Source: Pseudogracilibacillus auburnensis (GTDB taxonomy: Bacteria; Bacillota; Bacilli; Bacillales; Amphibacillaceae). From it: 64,000 nt of DNA. Below the pieces are notes generated by a model, which was not told the origin of the DNA, searched no databases, and was given only the letters and a program-made list of their open reading frames with translations. Shown here piece by piece: positions 52,595-61,790 of the stretch. The DNA is taken from positions 62,001 to 126,000 of the forward strand of contig NZ_QJJQ01000008.1 in assembly GCF_003201975.1 (NCBI RefSeq). Reading direction: 5' to 3'. Position numbers and translations under genes: made by a program. Position 1 is the stretch's first letter. Every line of letters begins with the position of its first letter.

Positions 52595-53299
52595 ATGGCG
52601 ATTCAACATAGAGAAAGCTTTTTAAATAATGTTGCCGCAAAACTAAATCGCCCTCGAAAAAAAAGTGCTGTAACGAAACCAATATGGAGGAAGCAACCTC
52701 AATGGGACGTATTGAAAGGCTGTACACAAGAACAATTAATCCAAGTATTAGAAAAACAATGTAAAGTAATTCATACTTCGTTTAAAAGAACTAATAAAAA
52801 TACTTTAGCTAACGTGTTGTACGAAACAATTTTAGAATACGGTGGAAAATCAATTATTACAGCGGAAGATGAGCGAAATGACTTATATGGATTACCTACG
52901 TTTTTTGATCGTTTAGGGGAAGAAAAGATCGATATACATGTTTGGAATAGTGGCAAAGGGGAAGAAAATGTCATTTTTGCGGAACAGGCTAATATTGGAA
53001 TTACCTTTAGTGATATGACACTTGCTGAATCTGGTACGGTTACTTTATTTAACGATAAAAACAATAGTCGTTCTATCAGCTTACTACCTAAACATTATAT
53101 TGCAATCATTCCAAAAGAAACGATTGTTCCAAGAATGTCTCAAGCTACAAAAACAATTCACGATTTACACGAAGCAGGTCATAAAATTGCTTCTTCTATT
53201 AGCTTTATTACAGGACCTAGCAATAGTGCGGATATAGAATTGAATTTAGTCGTTGGTGTTCATGGACCTATAAAGGCTACCTATATAGTGGTGGAATAA
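52595..53299 (+). CDS. lutC: Lactate utilisation protein LutC
   Basis: 234 residues with a single LUD domain: EQANIGITFSDMTLAESGTVTL, ISLLPKHYIAIIPKETIVP, and the closing GPSNSADIELNLVVGVHGP. It is the third component of LutABC. It starts at the base after the lutB stop. The operon ends about 150 bases later with a hairpin terminator. In B. subtilis lutABC supports growth on lactate and biofilm formation. Here it lies across the MITE from an operon whose proposed products include L-lactate. Confidence 0.93.
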   Translation: MAIQHRESFLNNVAAKLNRPRKKSAVTKPIWRKQPQWDVLKGCTQEQLIQVLEKQCKVIHTSFKRTNKNTLANVLYETILEYGGKSIITAEDERNDLYGLPTFFDRLGEEKIDIHVWNSGKGEENVIFAEQANIGITFSDMTLAESGTVTLFNDKNNSRSISLLPKHYIAIIPKETIVPRMSQATKTIHDLHEAGHKIASSISFITGPSNSADIELNLVVGVHGPIKATYIVVE

Positions 53300-53339
53300 A
53301 TGTATAATAGTGATGGGACGAGAGAATACTCAGTCCCAG

Positions 53340-53443
53340 AAAGTCGCGTATTTAACCAGTGAGCAGTAAGAAATCGTTGATACGCTTATCTGCCAAGGAA
53401 ATGCAAAGGGTTATTTTACCGGACTTTTTTGAAGAACCTCTTA
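53340..53443. repeat. GTTCAAAAAG-family repeat, copy 3 (right part only)
   Basis: Matches the right-hand part of the copy at 22297-22638: GCCAAGGAAATGC, then TTTTACCGGACTTTTTTGAAGAACCTCTTA. The left end is missing or too diverged to see. Confidence 0.75.
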
Positions 53444-53445
53444 TA

Positions 53446-53477
53446 AGGGTCTATCTCGAAATGGATAGTCCTTTTTT
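53446..53477 (+). terminator. Terminator of the lut operon
   Basis: GGGTCTATC pairs with GGATAGTCC and is followed by a T6 run. Confidence 0.75.
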
Positions 53478-53505
53478 CTTTTGTCTTACTAACTACTACT
53501 CTTTC

Positions 53506-53832
53506 TTACAAATTATTCTTAACCGTCTCCGGTAAATCATCTTCTTTAATAAATTCATATTTTTTCACTTTATTTTTGCGAACATATAATTTGATTATCC
53601 GACCTTTTTCCACTGTATTGCTCATTGAAAAAGTTTGGGTTCCCCGATTGCCTTCTTCATCAATAATAGGGATCGTATATTCAACTCGATCAAACTTTAA
53701 AGGCACAGCTTCTTCTGGAATAATTCCATATTGAAAGATAGTCTTAGAATTTACATATTTATTGACCCCTATAACAATAATCCCAATTATCGCCATAGCA
53801 ATAAGAAGTTTTTTTAAGTCTTTCTTTCGCAT
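53506..53832 (-). CDS. YxeA family protein
   Basis: 108 residues. One N-terminal membrane anchor or signal helix (KLLIAMAIIGIIVIGVN), then a small beta domain: FDRVEYTIPIIDEEGNRGTQTF, RIIKLYVRKNKVKKYEFI and the closing EDDLPETVKNNL. This matches the YxeA/DUF1093 family of small secreted proteins. ATG 53832 has GGAGGAA ahead. In B. subtilis yxeA is linked to the yxdLM transporter genes of the Bce type; here it stands apart, between lut and pst, some 30 kb from the Bce-type module. Role unknown. Confidence 0.8.
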   Translation of the reverse strand: MRKKDLKKLLIAMAIIGIIVIGVNKYVNSKTIFQYGIIPEEAVPLKFDRVEYTIPIIDEEGNRGTQTFSMSNTVEKGRIIKLYVRKNKVKKYEFIKEDDLPETVKNNL

Positions 53833-54033
53833 AGCTTGTTCCTCCTTAGTAGATAAGTATATTATACATGAAAAAAACAATTATTTGTTCTTTTATATGT
53901 CAAAATTACTAGATTTTTCACCTCGGGAAAAATTTGCCGATGAATAGCCATGATGGCTTATCTTTTTACTCATTTCGATTAAATTCAACATTATTTTTCA
54001 TTTTTATCATAACACGAATAATGGATTATGGAA

Positions 54034-54063
54034 AAAATAAAAACTATCTATTGAAAGATAGTT
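54034..54063 (-). terminator. Terminator of the pst operon
   Basis: AACTATCT pairs with AGATAGTT; on the minus strand it is followed by TTTATTTTTT. It lies 33 bases after the pstB stop. Confidence 0.8.
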
Positions 54064-54095
54064 AATGAATGATGCTATTTATTTTATTTACTAGA

Positions 54096-54929
54096 TTAAC
54101 CAAACTGCCCATTAATATATGCTTCTGTACGCTTGTCATTTGGATGATTGAAAACTTCATACGTTTCATCGTATTCGATCACTTCACCATCTAAGAAAAA
54201 TGCAGTTCGATCTGAAATTCTCGCAGCTTGCTGCATATTATGCGTGACGATGACAATCGCATAATCGTCCTTCAAATTACGGATAAGCTCTTCTACTTTT
54301 AAGGTAGATTTCGGATCAAGAGCTGAAGTAGGTTCATCCATTAAAATTACTTCTGGTTCAATTGCTAAACATCTAGCAATACATAAACGTTGTTGCTGAC
54401 CGCCAGAAAGACCATATGCGCTATCATGCAAACGATCTTTCACCTCATCCCAAATATAAGCATTTCGCAGACTCGTTTCCACTATCTCATCCAAAATCAT
54501 TTTGTTTCGGATGCCATGGATCTTAGGACCATATGCAATGTTTTCATAGATTGATTTTGGAAATGGGTTTGGTTTTTGAAACACCATACCAACTTGGGTA
54601 CGAAGTTGTTCAACATTTAAAGAAGGATCAAAAATACTTTTTTCATTATACATAATTTTTCCTGTCGTACGTACTTTTGGGACAAGTTCAACCATCCGAT
54701 TCAATGTTTTTAAATAGGTGGATTTTCCGCAACCAGAGGGCCCAATAATAGCAGTTACTTCTTTTTCACGAATAGTAAGATTAATATTCTTTAAAGCATG
54801 AGTTTCGTCATACCATAAATTTAAGTTTTCCGTGTTAAAAACTACTTTTTTGTTTGTATCAGCCGTTTTTAACAACTTCACTTTGGGAGCGGTGCTTACT
54901 TTTGGGTGTTCCGCAGTTAAAGTACTCAT
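54096..54929 (-). CDS. pstB: Phosphate ABC transporter ATP-binding protein
   Basis: ATPase of the high-affinity phosphate importer, 277 residues. Walker [14 protein letters not shown]-loop [20 protein letters not shown] (the PstB-specific NPFPKSI is clear), signature [10 protein letters not shown], Walker [14 protein letters not shown] and the switch His in VTHNMQQA. The first ~25 residues form a variable tail. Ribosome site AAGGAG before ATG 54929. A 554-bp MITE lies directly upstream, between it and pstA, so its expression may now depend on read-through or on a promoter in the MITE. Confidence 0.95.
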   Translation of the reverse strand: MSTLTAEHPKVSTAPKVKLLKTADTNKKVVFNTENLNLWYDETHALKNINLTIREKEVTAIIGPSGCGKSTYLKTLNRMVELVPKVRTTGKIMYNEKSIFDPSLNVEQLRTQVGMVFQKPNPFPKSIYENIAYGPKIHGIRNKMILDEIVETSLRNAYIWDEVKDRLHDSAYGLSGGQQQRLCIARCLAIEPEVILMDEPTSALDPKSTLKVEELIRNLKDDYAIVIVTHNMQQAARISDRTAFFLDGEVIEYDETYEVFNHPNDKRTEAYINGQFG

Positions 54930-54953
54930 GTATATCCATCTCCTTATTATTTA

Positions 54954-55507
54954 CTCAACTTTCGTACTTATAAAATAAGTTCAAACAGTTTGCTTGGTAA
55001 AGCTTGAGGTATTTCTAATAATATCCTTGACAACCTCGGTATAATAAACTGAATTTAGCTGATAGGATGTCTACTGGAAGTCCGCAGTCCAAATACATCT
55101 TCGCTTGCCGTGGGCGGCTGTTGAGCTCCCTTCGTGCTGACGCACTACGTGATCTCACCTAGGCCTTCCTCCCACAGGCGTCTTGATGGATTTGAACTGC
55201 TCCGAATGATAAATATGATTTAACACTCTAGTTATGTTTCTAGTATATATCTCCAAACTAGTCTGGGTGAGCGCAGTCCGGCGACTCCTGCGGGAAAAGC
55301 AACGGCTGAAGATCCCCGAAGAAGTGATTTTCTTCTGAGGTAGCTGAAGCGTTGCCCGCGGAAAGCGTCCGCACGGAGCGAGCCTAGACGGATATCAGCT
55401 TAAACTTAGGAGCAAATAAATCATCCAAAGTCAGCTTGACCACTGTACCTTCATTCCATTTAATTCTACCAAGACTTTCTTATTCATTTCATTATGCGAA
55501 AGTTGAG
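54954..55507. mobile_element. MITE, 554 bp, CTCAACTTTCGCA family, copy B
   Basis: Ends CTCAACTTTCG (54954-54964) and TGCGAAAGTTGAG (55495-55507), flanked by a perfect 7-bp direct repeat TTATTTA (54947-54953 and 55508-55514). It is inverted relative to copy A; the shared blocks are near its right end (TAAATCATCCAAAGTCAGC and CAGCTTAAACTTAGGAGC). About 200 extra bases in its left half include CTTGCCGTGGGCGGCTGTTG, so it may carry another repeat nested inside. No transposase. Confidence 0.92.
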
Positions 55508-55537
55508 TTATTTAGTAAATAATTTTTCTTTCCTACC

Positions 55538-55587
55538 AGTGCATGTTCAAAAAGAAGGATAAAACCAGACTTTTTGAACACCCCCTA
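55538..55587. repeat. GTTCAAAAAG-family repeat, minimal copy 4
   Basis: A 50-bp copy made only of the two ends: AGTGCATGTTCAAAAAG and CTTTTTGAACACCCCCTA with a short GATAAAACCAGA centre. It can fold into a hairpin. It begins directly after the pstA stop codon on the minus strand. Confidence 0.85.
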
Positions 55588-56481
55588 TCAATATGTCTTT
55601 TGGTACTTATTTCGAATAATGATTGCAGTCATATTCAAAATAAGTAATAAAACTAACAAAACGATGATAGTTGCAGCCGCTAAATTTGCATATTCCGCCA
55701 CCATCGTAGAATCGAGAGTCCAATAATAAATTTGCATTGGCAGCACTGTAAATTTATCCATAATACTACCAGGCAATGGGATTAATAATGCTGGGATCCC
55801 AATGACAACAAGTGGAGCTGTTTCACCAATTGCTCTTGATAAAGATAAAATAGCCCCAGTAAGGATACTTGGTATTGCTGCTGGTAAGATGATATTTTTA
55901 ATGGTTTGCCATTTGGTCGCTCCCATCCCATATGATCCTTCACTCAAATGAGAAGGAACTGCACGAATTGCTTCCTGACTAGCAACGATTGTAATTGGTA
56001 AAATTAATAGTGACATCGTTAGCCCACCCGCTAAAACGATATTCCCCATACCGAGCGCACGAACGAATACGGTCATACCTAAAATTCCATACACGATAGA
56101 TGGTACTCCTGCTAAGTTTGCTATATTCGTCCGTATTAATGTTTGGATAAACCCTTTTTTTGCATACAATTCTAAATAAATAGCTGTTCCAATACCTAAA
56201 ATCATCGTTACTGGTGCAACGACGATCATTAACCAAACGGTACCAAGTATGGCTCCTAATATTCCGGCTATTGCTGGGTCCGTTGATAATTTATTCGTTA
56301 AAAAATTTATGTTTATCCAGCTTAGCCCCTCAGAGAACACACGGTATAAAAGGATCGCTAAAACGATAATACCGAAACAGGTAGCTAGTAAAAACAATGC
56401 TCTTGCTATGGTGTTTACCATCACTCTCATATTCATTCGTTTTTCTACCTGAATAACGTCAATATATTTAATGGTAGCCAC
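55588..56481 (-). CDS. pstA: Phosphate ABC transporter permease PstA
   Basis: Six-helix permease, 297 residues. The N-terminal helix is followed by a large loop, then GILGTVWLMIVVAPVTMILGIG-type helices, IANLAGVPSIVYGILG, SLRE-like SHLSEGSYGMGATKWQTIKNIILP (coupling motif) and LSRAIGETAPLVVIG, which are characteristic of PstA. GTG 56481 is given as the start; ATG 56436 (MNMRVMVNT) with AGGTAGA ahead may be better. It works with PstC to form the membrane pore. Confidence 0.94.
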   Translation of the reverse strand: MATIKYIDVIQVEKRMNMRVMVNTIARALFLLATCFGIIVLAILLYRVFSEGLSWININFLTNKLSTDPAIAGILGAILGTVWLMIVVAPVTMILGIGTAIYLELYAKKGFIQTLIRTNIANLAGVPSIVYGILGMTVFVRALGMGNIVLAGGLTMSLLILPITIVASQEAIRAVPSHLSEGSYGMGATKWQTIKNIILPAAIPSILTGAILSLSRAIGETAPLVVIGIPALLIPLPGSIMDKFTVLPMQIYYWTLDSTMVAEYANLAAATIIVLLVLLLILNMTAIIIRNKYQKTY

Positions 56482-56499
56482 CCCCTAATTGTCTGTTCA

Positions 56500-57444
56500 T
56501 CATTCATATTCTTCTTTCCACTTCTTCGCAATATATGTTGCCGATAAGTTCATTAACAGTGTAAAAATAAATAAAGTCATCGCTACAGCATATAAGCTAT
56601 AATAGATTGTCGAACCTGCTGGTGCATCTCCACCTGTTACTTCAACGATATATGCGGTCATCGTTTGCATGGATTGTGTAATATCAAATGTAAAGTTTTT
56701 CGAACTACCACTCGCGATGGTAACGATCATCGTCTCACCAATTGCCCTAGAGATAGCTAAAACAATTGATGCGATTATTCCCGATAATGCAGCGGGAATG
56801 ATTACTTTGAAAACAACTTCTAGCTTGGTTGATCCCATAGCTAGAGCTCCTTCTCTCATTGAGTTTGGAACCGCAGTCATCGCGTCCTCTGATAACGATG
56901 CGATCATTGGTATAATCATGATCCCCATTACAATTCCAGGGCTGAGAATATTCGTTGCATCAAGCCCTGGAATTACATATTTTAGTAATGGGGTCACAAA
57001 GGTAAAGGCAAAAAATCCATATACAATTGTTGGAATCCCCGCTAAAACTTCCAAAATTGGTTTACATATTTTTCTCACATTGTTAGGTGCATATTCACTT
57101 AGATATATTGCTGACATTAAACCTATCGGTAAAGCTACTAAAATAGCAATAAACGTCGAAGTTAATGTTCCCATTAATAATGGCAGTACTCCAAATTGTG
57201 GATTTTGACTTAATGGTTTTAAGACCGTTCCCGTGAAAAATGATACGATGGAAACTTCTTTGAAAAAGTGAAACGATTCACTCACCAAAATATAAACAAT
57301 GCCAATTGTGGTAAGTACAGATAAACTTGCAATTAAAAACAAGAGAACTGGAATGGATTTTTCCAGTTTTCTATTGAAATTTTGCGATTTATTTTTTTCT
57401 TCGATTAATTGGCGGACGTTTTGTTTTTTCTTTTTTTCACTCAC
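56500..57444 (-). CDS. pstC: Phosphate ABC transporter permease PstC
   Basis: Partner permease, 314 residues. Lys-rich N-terminus, first helix around residue 30-55, then IALPIGLMSAIYLSEYAPNN-like segment, LEVLAGIPTIVYGFFAFTFV, NSMREGALAMGSTKLEVVFKVIIP (coupling motif) and AISRAIGETMIVTIASG. GTG 57444 follows a strong GGAGGAGGTGG. It follows pstS by 34 bases in the same operon. Confidence 0.94.
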   Translation of the reverse strand: MSEKKKKQNVRQLIEEKNKSQNFNRKLEKSIPVLLFLIASLSVLTTIGIVYILVSESFHFFKEVSIVSFFTGTVLKPLSQNPQFGVLPLLMGTLTSTFIAILVALPIGLMSAIYLSEYAPNNVRKICKPILEVLAGIPTIVYGFFAFTFVTPLLKYVIPGLDATNILSPGIVMGIMIIPMIASLSEDAMTAVPNSMREGALAMGSTKLEVVFKVIIPAALSGIIASIVLAISRAIGETMIVTIASGSSKNFTFDITQSMQTMTAYIVEVTGGDAPAGSTIYYSLYAVAMTLFIFTLLMNLSATYIAKKWKEEYE

Positions 57445-57478
57445 GTTCCCACCACCTCCTCCTTTCTATTCGTCTTCT

Positions 57479-58492
57479 TTATTGAAGACCAAATAGAAAG
57501 TCTAAGTTTTCTTGCACTTCTCCACTTGGAATTGGAGCAAATCCAGTTTCACCAGCAAATTCGTTTATATTTTCCATTGCATAAATTGCATAGTCTAGAA
57601 CTTGTGGTTTTTCTTTTGCATTATTTACATTCAAGTAAGTAAATACTGGTCGTGTAAATGCTGCATAGTCACCGTCTTCTGCAATTGTGTTTAGTGATGG
57701 TTCAACTGCTCCATCTCCAAAGTCAACACTTACTGCTTGTAACTTGTCTTCATTGTTCACATAATAACCAAATCCGAAAAATGCAATGCCATTTTCGTCA
57801 TCAGCGATTAAATTTACTAATGTTGAATATTCTTGTTGTAAATCAACATCGTCTACTAAATCTTGCTCTTCAAGAACATTTTCAAAAAAGAATTCATATG
57901 TTCCATGGTTTTCGTTCGGTCCATACGTATTAATTTTCTCATCTGGCCAGTCAGGGTTAATATCAGACCAGTTTGTCATTCCTCCATCAGCTAAGAAGAT
58001 CTTTGTTAATTCTTCTTCTGTCATTTCAGTTGCCCAATCATTTTCTTTATTAATAACGAAAGTTAGTCCATCTAAAGCCACTTTTAATTCCTTTACTTCG
58101 ATTCCTAACTCTTCTGCTTTTTCTGCCTCTTCATTTTTAATTTGTCTTGATGCATCATTGAAGTCCGTTCCATTTTCAACGAGGAACTTTTCAAAACCAG
58201 CACTTGTTCCGGCTCTACTTACTTCTACAGATACGCCTTCTTGCTCATTTGTCATATATTCTTCTGCAAGTTTAGCCATGAGTGGATACACTGTACCAGA
58301 ACCGTCAATTACTACACTACCTTCTAAATCAGCAGCTTCATCTGAAGCTTCTTCGTTTGCTACTTCAGTTTCTTCTGGACTTTCAGTGTCTTCTTCTTTT
58401 CCAGTTTCTTCTTCATTTGAATTCTGACAAGCTATCAAAATAATTGCCAAAATTCCTACTAAAAATAATTTCCAACTGTTCTTAAACTTCAT
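57479..58492 (-). CDS. pstS: Phosphate-binding lipoprotein PstS
   Basis: Receptor of the phosphate importer, 337 residues. Signal peptide with lipobox LIAC (Cys22) and a long, very acidic linker (about residues 25-55). Phosphate-site elements include VIDGSGTVYPLMAKLAEEY, SRAGTSAGFEKF, DASRQIKNEE and YGPNENHGTYEFF. It is the first gene of pstSCAB and is preceded by a four-repeat Pho box, so it should be induced by phosphate limitation through PhoP. Confidence 0.95.
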   Translation of the reverse strand: MKFKNSWKLFLVGILAIILIACQNSNEEETGKEEDTESPEETEVANEEASDEAADLEGSVVIDGSGTVYPLMAKLAEEYMTNEQEGVSVEVSRAGTSAGFEKFLVENGTDFNDASRQIKNEEAEKAEELGIEVKELKVALDGLTFVINKENDWATEMTEEELTKIFLADGGMTNWSDINPDWPDEKINTYGPNENHGTYEFFFENVLEEQDLVDDVDLQQEYSTLVNLIADDENGIAFFGFGYYVNNEDKLQAVSVDFGDGAVEPSLNTIAEDGDYAAFTRPVFTYLNVNNAKEKPQVLDYAIYAMENINEFAGETGFAPIPSGEVQENLDFLFGLQ

Positions 58493-58539
58493 GCTTTTGT
58501 TCCTCTCCTTTGAGAATGTTAAATTTTTAACTCAAGTAC

Positions 58540-58593
58540 AGTATAAAATTGGATTGTTTATTAATGATTAATTTAAAGTAAATTAAATGTAAA
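58540..58593 (-). promoter_or_regulatory. PhoP box and promoter of pstS
   Basis: Four hexamers at exact 11-bp spacing on the minus strand: TTTACA (58593), TTTACT (58582), TTAATC (58571), TAAACA (58560). Nine bases further is the -10 TATACT (58545-58540). This matches the Bacillus Pho box pattern of TT(A/T/C)ACA repeats with 5-bp gaps. The remaining part of the 380-bp gap to 58869 shows no gene. Confidence 0.85.
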
Positions 58594-58869
58594 TTTATAA
58601 AAACACCTATTGTACGGTCTCTTGGACACCTAAAATGCGCACCATCCTACCGTTCAACAACCCCTATTGTATTTCTGAAACTTTTTATATTTATCGGTTC
58701 TGATAACGATAAACAAACTATTATCCATACCTATAAGTCGGCCATTCTCCATTTGTCCACTTTGCCAATTTAGAGCCTATGAATACTGGAAGGAAACGTT
58801 GAAACATTTTATTCATCTTCCGTTCATGTTCAACTTTTACAATGATACATGTAGAAAGGGGAAGATGTT

Positions 58870-61050
58870 ATGTTAAAAATCGTAAGAAAGTTAGTACAAT
58901 ACACAAGTAGTTCAAAAGGAGCGAAAATTACATTAGCAGTTTGGATGATCGCTATTATCGCTTTAAGTATGCTAGCACCAAGTGCAAAAGAGTATGAAGT
59001 CAATAGTACAGAAGGTAGTGTGAAAGAAGACACTCCATCAGAAGTGGCCGAGAAATTATTACATGAACAATTTCCTAGCGATGATGGGTTAACTGCCCTT
59101 ATCGTTTTTCATAAAGAAACGGGTCTAACTAAGAATGACATAAAAGAAATCGAATCATTTAGTAAATGGCTTCAGTCGAATGACAAACCTGTTGAAATCT
59201 CTAATGCACTCCCGTTCCATGATTTTCCGAATGAAATACAAGCTCAGATGTTTTCAGAAGATAAATCTACCTTATTGTTTAATTTATCTTTACAAGATAA
59301 TGTAGAACCAGGTGAGAGCCATGAAGTTTTAAAGTTATTGGAGAAAAAATGGAGTACTATCGGTTCCAATGATATTCAATTTGAAATCACTGGCCCGGCT
59401 GGAATTGCCGCAGATACTATTTCGTTATTTAAAAATGCCGATATTGTACTTATGTTAGCAACTGTTGGGTTAATTTTTGTTCTATTAATCTTTATCTATC
59501 GTTCACCGTTACTTGCGATTACCCCACTTATTATTGCTGGTATCGTCTACGGTGTAGTGGATAGAGTTTTAGGAATTTTAGGTAAGTATGATGTTTTTTC
59601 AATCGAAGGGCAAGCGACTTCAATTATGCTAGTGTTATTATTTGCTGTCGTGACAGATTACAGTTTGTTTATTTTTTCTAGATATCGTGAAGAATTACAA
59701 AAGTATGAATCGAAATACGGTGCTATGAATGAAGCGATTTATCATGTATCCGAACCGATATTTTTTAGTGGGGGCACTGTGGTCCTCGCAATGATATCAC
59801 TCTTTGTAACTGTTTTTAAACCGTATAATTATTTTGCACCTGTATTTACGGTTGCAGTCATATTCATTTTACTGGCGGGTTTAACACTCATTCCAGCTTT
59901 ATTTGCATTACTTGGAAGAAAAGCGTTTTGGCCGTTAATTCCTAAAGTTAATACTAAGAATAAGCAGAAAGGAAAACTGTGGAACTGGATTAGTAAGGTT
60001 GTAGTAAAACGACCAACATTGGTTTCTTATATATTAATCGTTGTTTTGCTTGTTGGAGCAATTAATGTCCTTCCTATTAACTTTTCATTTAACTTACTGA
60101 AGTCATTTCCCGAAGATATTTCTTCACGAGTAGGCTTTGAATTATTAGAAGAGAATTATCCAGCTGGAGAATTAGCACCTGTTACTGTTTTAATAAAATC
60201 AAATGGAGAAATGGAACAAAACGATGAGTTTCTAACAAATATGCAAGGGATTCAAAAGGATATTGCTAAACATAGCGGAGTAAGTTCCGTCAAATCAATC
60301 ATAACGGAAGAAATGATTAACGGAGAGGAGGAGTTACCTCATAATTTTGTAGCGGAATCAAATGAAGCAATTAAATTCCAATTCGTTCTCAGTATGAACC
60401 CATATGACCATAAAGCGATAGATACGTTACATGATATTCGAAATGAGGCAGATAAACTTTTAGTCAATAATGGTTTTGAGAAAAATAAAATGGAAATGCA
60501 TTTTGCTGGACAGACAGCTAGCCAATTAGATGTAAAACAAATGAATAAGCAAGATATGATCGTTTTGTTTACACTTGTTGTCGTTCTTTTAACTATCGTA
60601 CTCGGATTTCAAACAAGATCGATTCTTTTACCAACATTAATGATGGGAACGATTCTATTATCTTACGTTGCCACACTTGGATTTAGTTGGATCATTTTCC
60701 ATAACATTTTAGGATATGAAGCAATAAGTTACCGAATACCGTTATATACGTTTATTTTTATGGTTGCGCTAGGGATCGACTATAACATTATGCTCGTTTC
60801 AAGGATAAAAGAATTTGCAAAAGAGTATGATTGGAAGGAAGCCGTCCAAAAAGGAGTGGCTTTGACAGGGGGAGTTATTTCTTCTGCTGGGTTAATTTTA
60901 GCAGCTACCTTCTCGGTTCTTATTACTCAGCCGCTCCAAGAATTATTCTTATTTGGTTCAATAATGGCTTTAGGAATCTTATTAGATACGTTTATCATTC
61001 GTGGATTTTTTCTACCAGCGATTTTATTGTTAACACATCGGGATAAGTAA
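58870..61050 (+). CDS. MMPL/RND-type transporter
   Basis: A 726-residue membrane protein of the MMPL family (YdgH/YdfJ type). It has two repeats, each with one helix, an extracellular domain, and a bundle of five to six helices. The proton-relay Asp motifs are VVTDYSLFIFSRYREE in the first half and GIDYNIMLVSRIKE in the second. Extracellular domains span about residues 40-190 and 395-555. The start ATG 58870 has AAAGGGGA ahead. These proteins export lipids, siderophores or hydrophobic drugs, but the cargo here is unknown. Likely a single-gene transcript. Confidence 0.92.
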   Translation: MLKIVRKLVQYTSSSKGAKITLAVWMIAIIALSMLAPSAKEYEVNSTEGSVKEDTPSEVAEKLLHEQFPSDDGLTALIVFHKETGLTKNDIKEIESFSKWLQSNDKPVEISNALPFHDFPNEIQAQMFSEDKSTLLFNLSLQDNVEPGESHEVLKLLEKKWSTIGSNDIQFEITGPAGIAADTISLFKNADIVLMLATVGLIFVLLIFIYRSPLLAITPLIIAGIVYGVVDRVLGILGKYDVFSIEGQATSIMLVLLFAVVTDYSLFIFSRYREELQKYESKYGAMNEAIYHVSEPIFFSGGTVVLAMISLFVTVFKPYNYFAPVFTVAVIFILLAGLTLIPALFALLGRKAFWPLIPKVNTKNKQKGKLWNWISKVVVKRPTLVSYILIVVLLVGAINVLPINFSFNLLKSFPEDISSRVGFELLEENYPAGELAPVTVLIKSNGEMEQNDEFLTNMQGIQKDIAKHSGVSSVKSIITEEMINGEEELPHNFVAESNEAIKFQFVLSMNPYDHKAIDTLHDIRNEADKLLVNNGFEKNKMEMHFAGQTASQLDVKQMNKQDMIVLFTLVVVLLTIVLGFQTRSILLPTLMMGTILLSYVATLGFSWIIFHNILGYEAISYRIPLYTFIFMVALGIDYNIMLVSRIKEFAKEYDWKEAVQKGVALTGGVISSAGLILAATFSVLITQPLQELFLFGSIMALGILLDTFIIRGFFLPAILLLTHRDK

Positions 61051-61072
61051 AATGTCAATTGAAATCTGTTAA

Positions 61073-61647
61073 AGTGCGTGTTCAAAAAGGTCGATAAAAG
61101 AAGACCTGAGAGGTTCGACTGGCTAAAAACGCCACGTCCTGGGACTCCGCCAAATGCTCATCCCATCGAAAATCATTGGGACTGCGCTAAATTGCTCATC
61201 CCATCAAAAAGCCCTGTGGCAACGCCAGTACTAGAACGTCCTGGGACTGCGCATGCTCTCGTCCCATCGAAGACATTGCTCCTGCGATTACTCGTCGCAG
61301 AAAACATTGCTCCTGCGATTACTCGTCGCAGAAAACATTGCTCCTGCGATTACTCGTCGCAGAAAACATTGCTCCTGCGATTACTCGTCGCAGAAGACAT
61401 TGCTCCTGCGATTTACTCGTCGCAATAAACATTGTTCGCCTGAGGCGGCGTAGCTCCCGGGAACAGAGCGTATGCCTTTACATACGTGAGTACCTAAAAA
61501 AGCAAGCTTAGAAAACTTAGCTTTCGCTACGCCTTTACTGCAAATGCCCTAGTTGCACTTATGCGAGTCAAGAAAGGATTTATCCTTTCTTAGCCAACGC
61601 AGAAATTCGATGCGTCATTTTTGTTGGACTTTTTGAACAACCTCTTA
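61073..61647. repeat. GTTCAAAAAG-family repeat, copy 5, with inner 31-bp tandem repeats
   Basis: 575 bp, bounded by AGTGCGTGTTCAAAAAGG and GGACTTTTTGAACAACC. At 61274-61429 it holds five 31-bp units (CATTGCTCCTGCGATTACTC and on through GTCGCAGAAAA). Open plus-strand frames over it (61078-61428, 61253-61453) reflect the repeat and are not genes. Inner blocks GGCGGCGTAGCTCC and ACATACGTGAGTA are shared with copies 1 and 2. Confidence 0.92.
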
Positions 61648-61658
61648 AAGCTGAATAT

Positions 61659-61697
61659 AAAAAGTTGCCCTGGGACGCTCAAGGCAACTTTTTTTAT
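61659..61697. terminator. Bidirectional hairpin terminator
   Basis: AAAAAGTTGCC pairs with GGCAACTTTTT, with T runs on both strands. It overlaps the last codons of the binding-protein remnant and was probably the native end of the siderophore operon. Confidence 0.85.
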
Positions 61698-61788
61698 TGT
61701 AAACTCCCATCTGTTTCTTCAATCATTTCTGCAACAGACTGAAGTCCTTCACCAGAAAGATACCAAGTTTTAGGTTTTAGGATTTAAA
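61694..61788 (-). pseudogene. C-terminal remnant of a siderophore-binding protein gene
   Basis: Only about 28 codons remain, encoding PKTWYLSGEGLQSVAEMIEE and a short tail before TAA. The WYLSGxGLxSVxxMIxE pattern is the usual end of petrobactin-type (YclQ/FatB-like) binding lipoproteins, which are normally encoded last in the operon of the two permeases found upstream. The rest of the gene is gone and the sequence changes into an IS605-type end at about 61791. Confidence 0.65.
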
Positions 61789-61790
61789 TA

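Noticed and set aside
61078-61453. Repetitive small proteins
   Set aside because: They are translations of the 31-bp tandem repeats within a mobile repeat.
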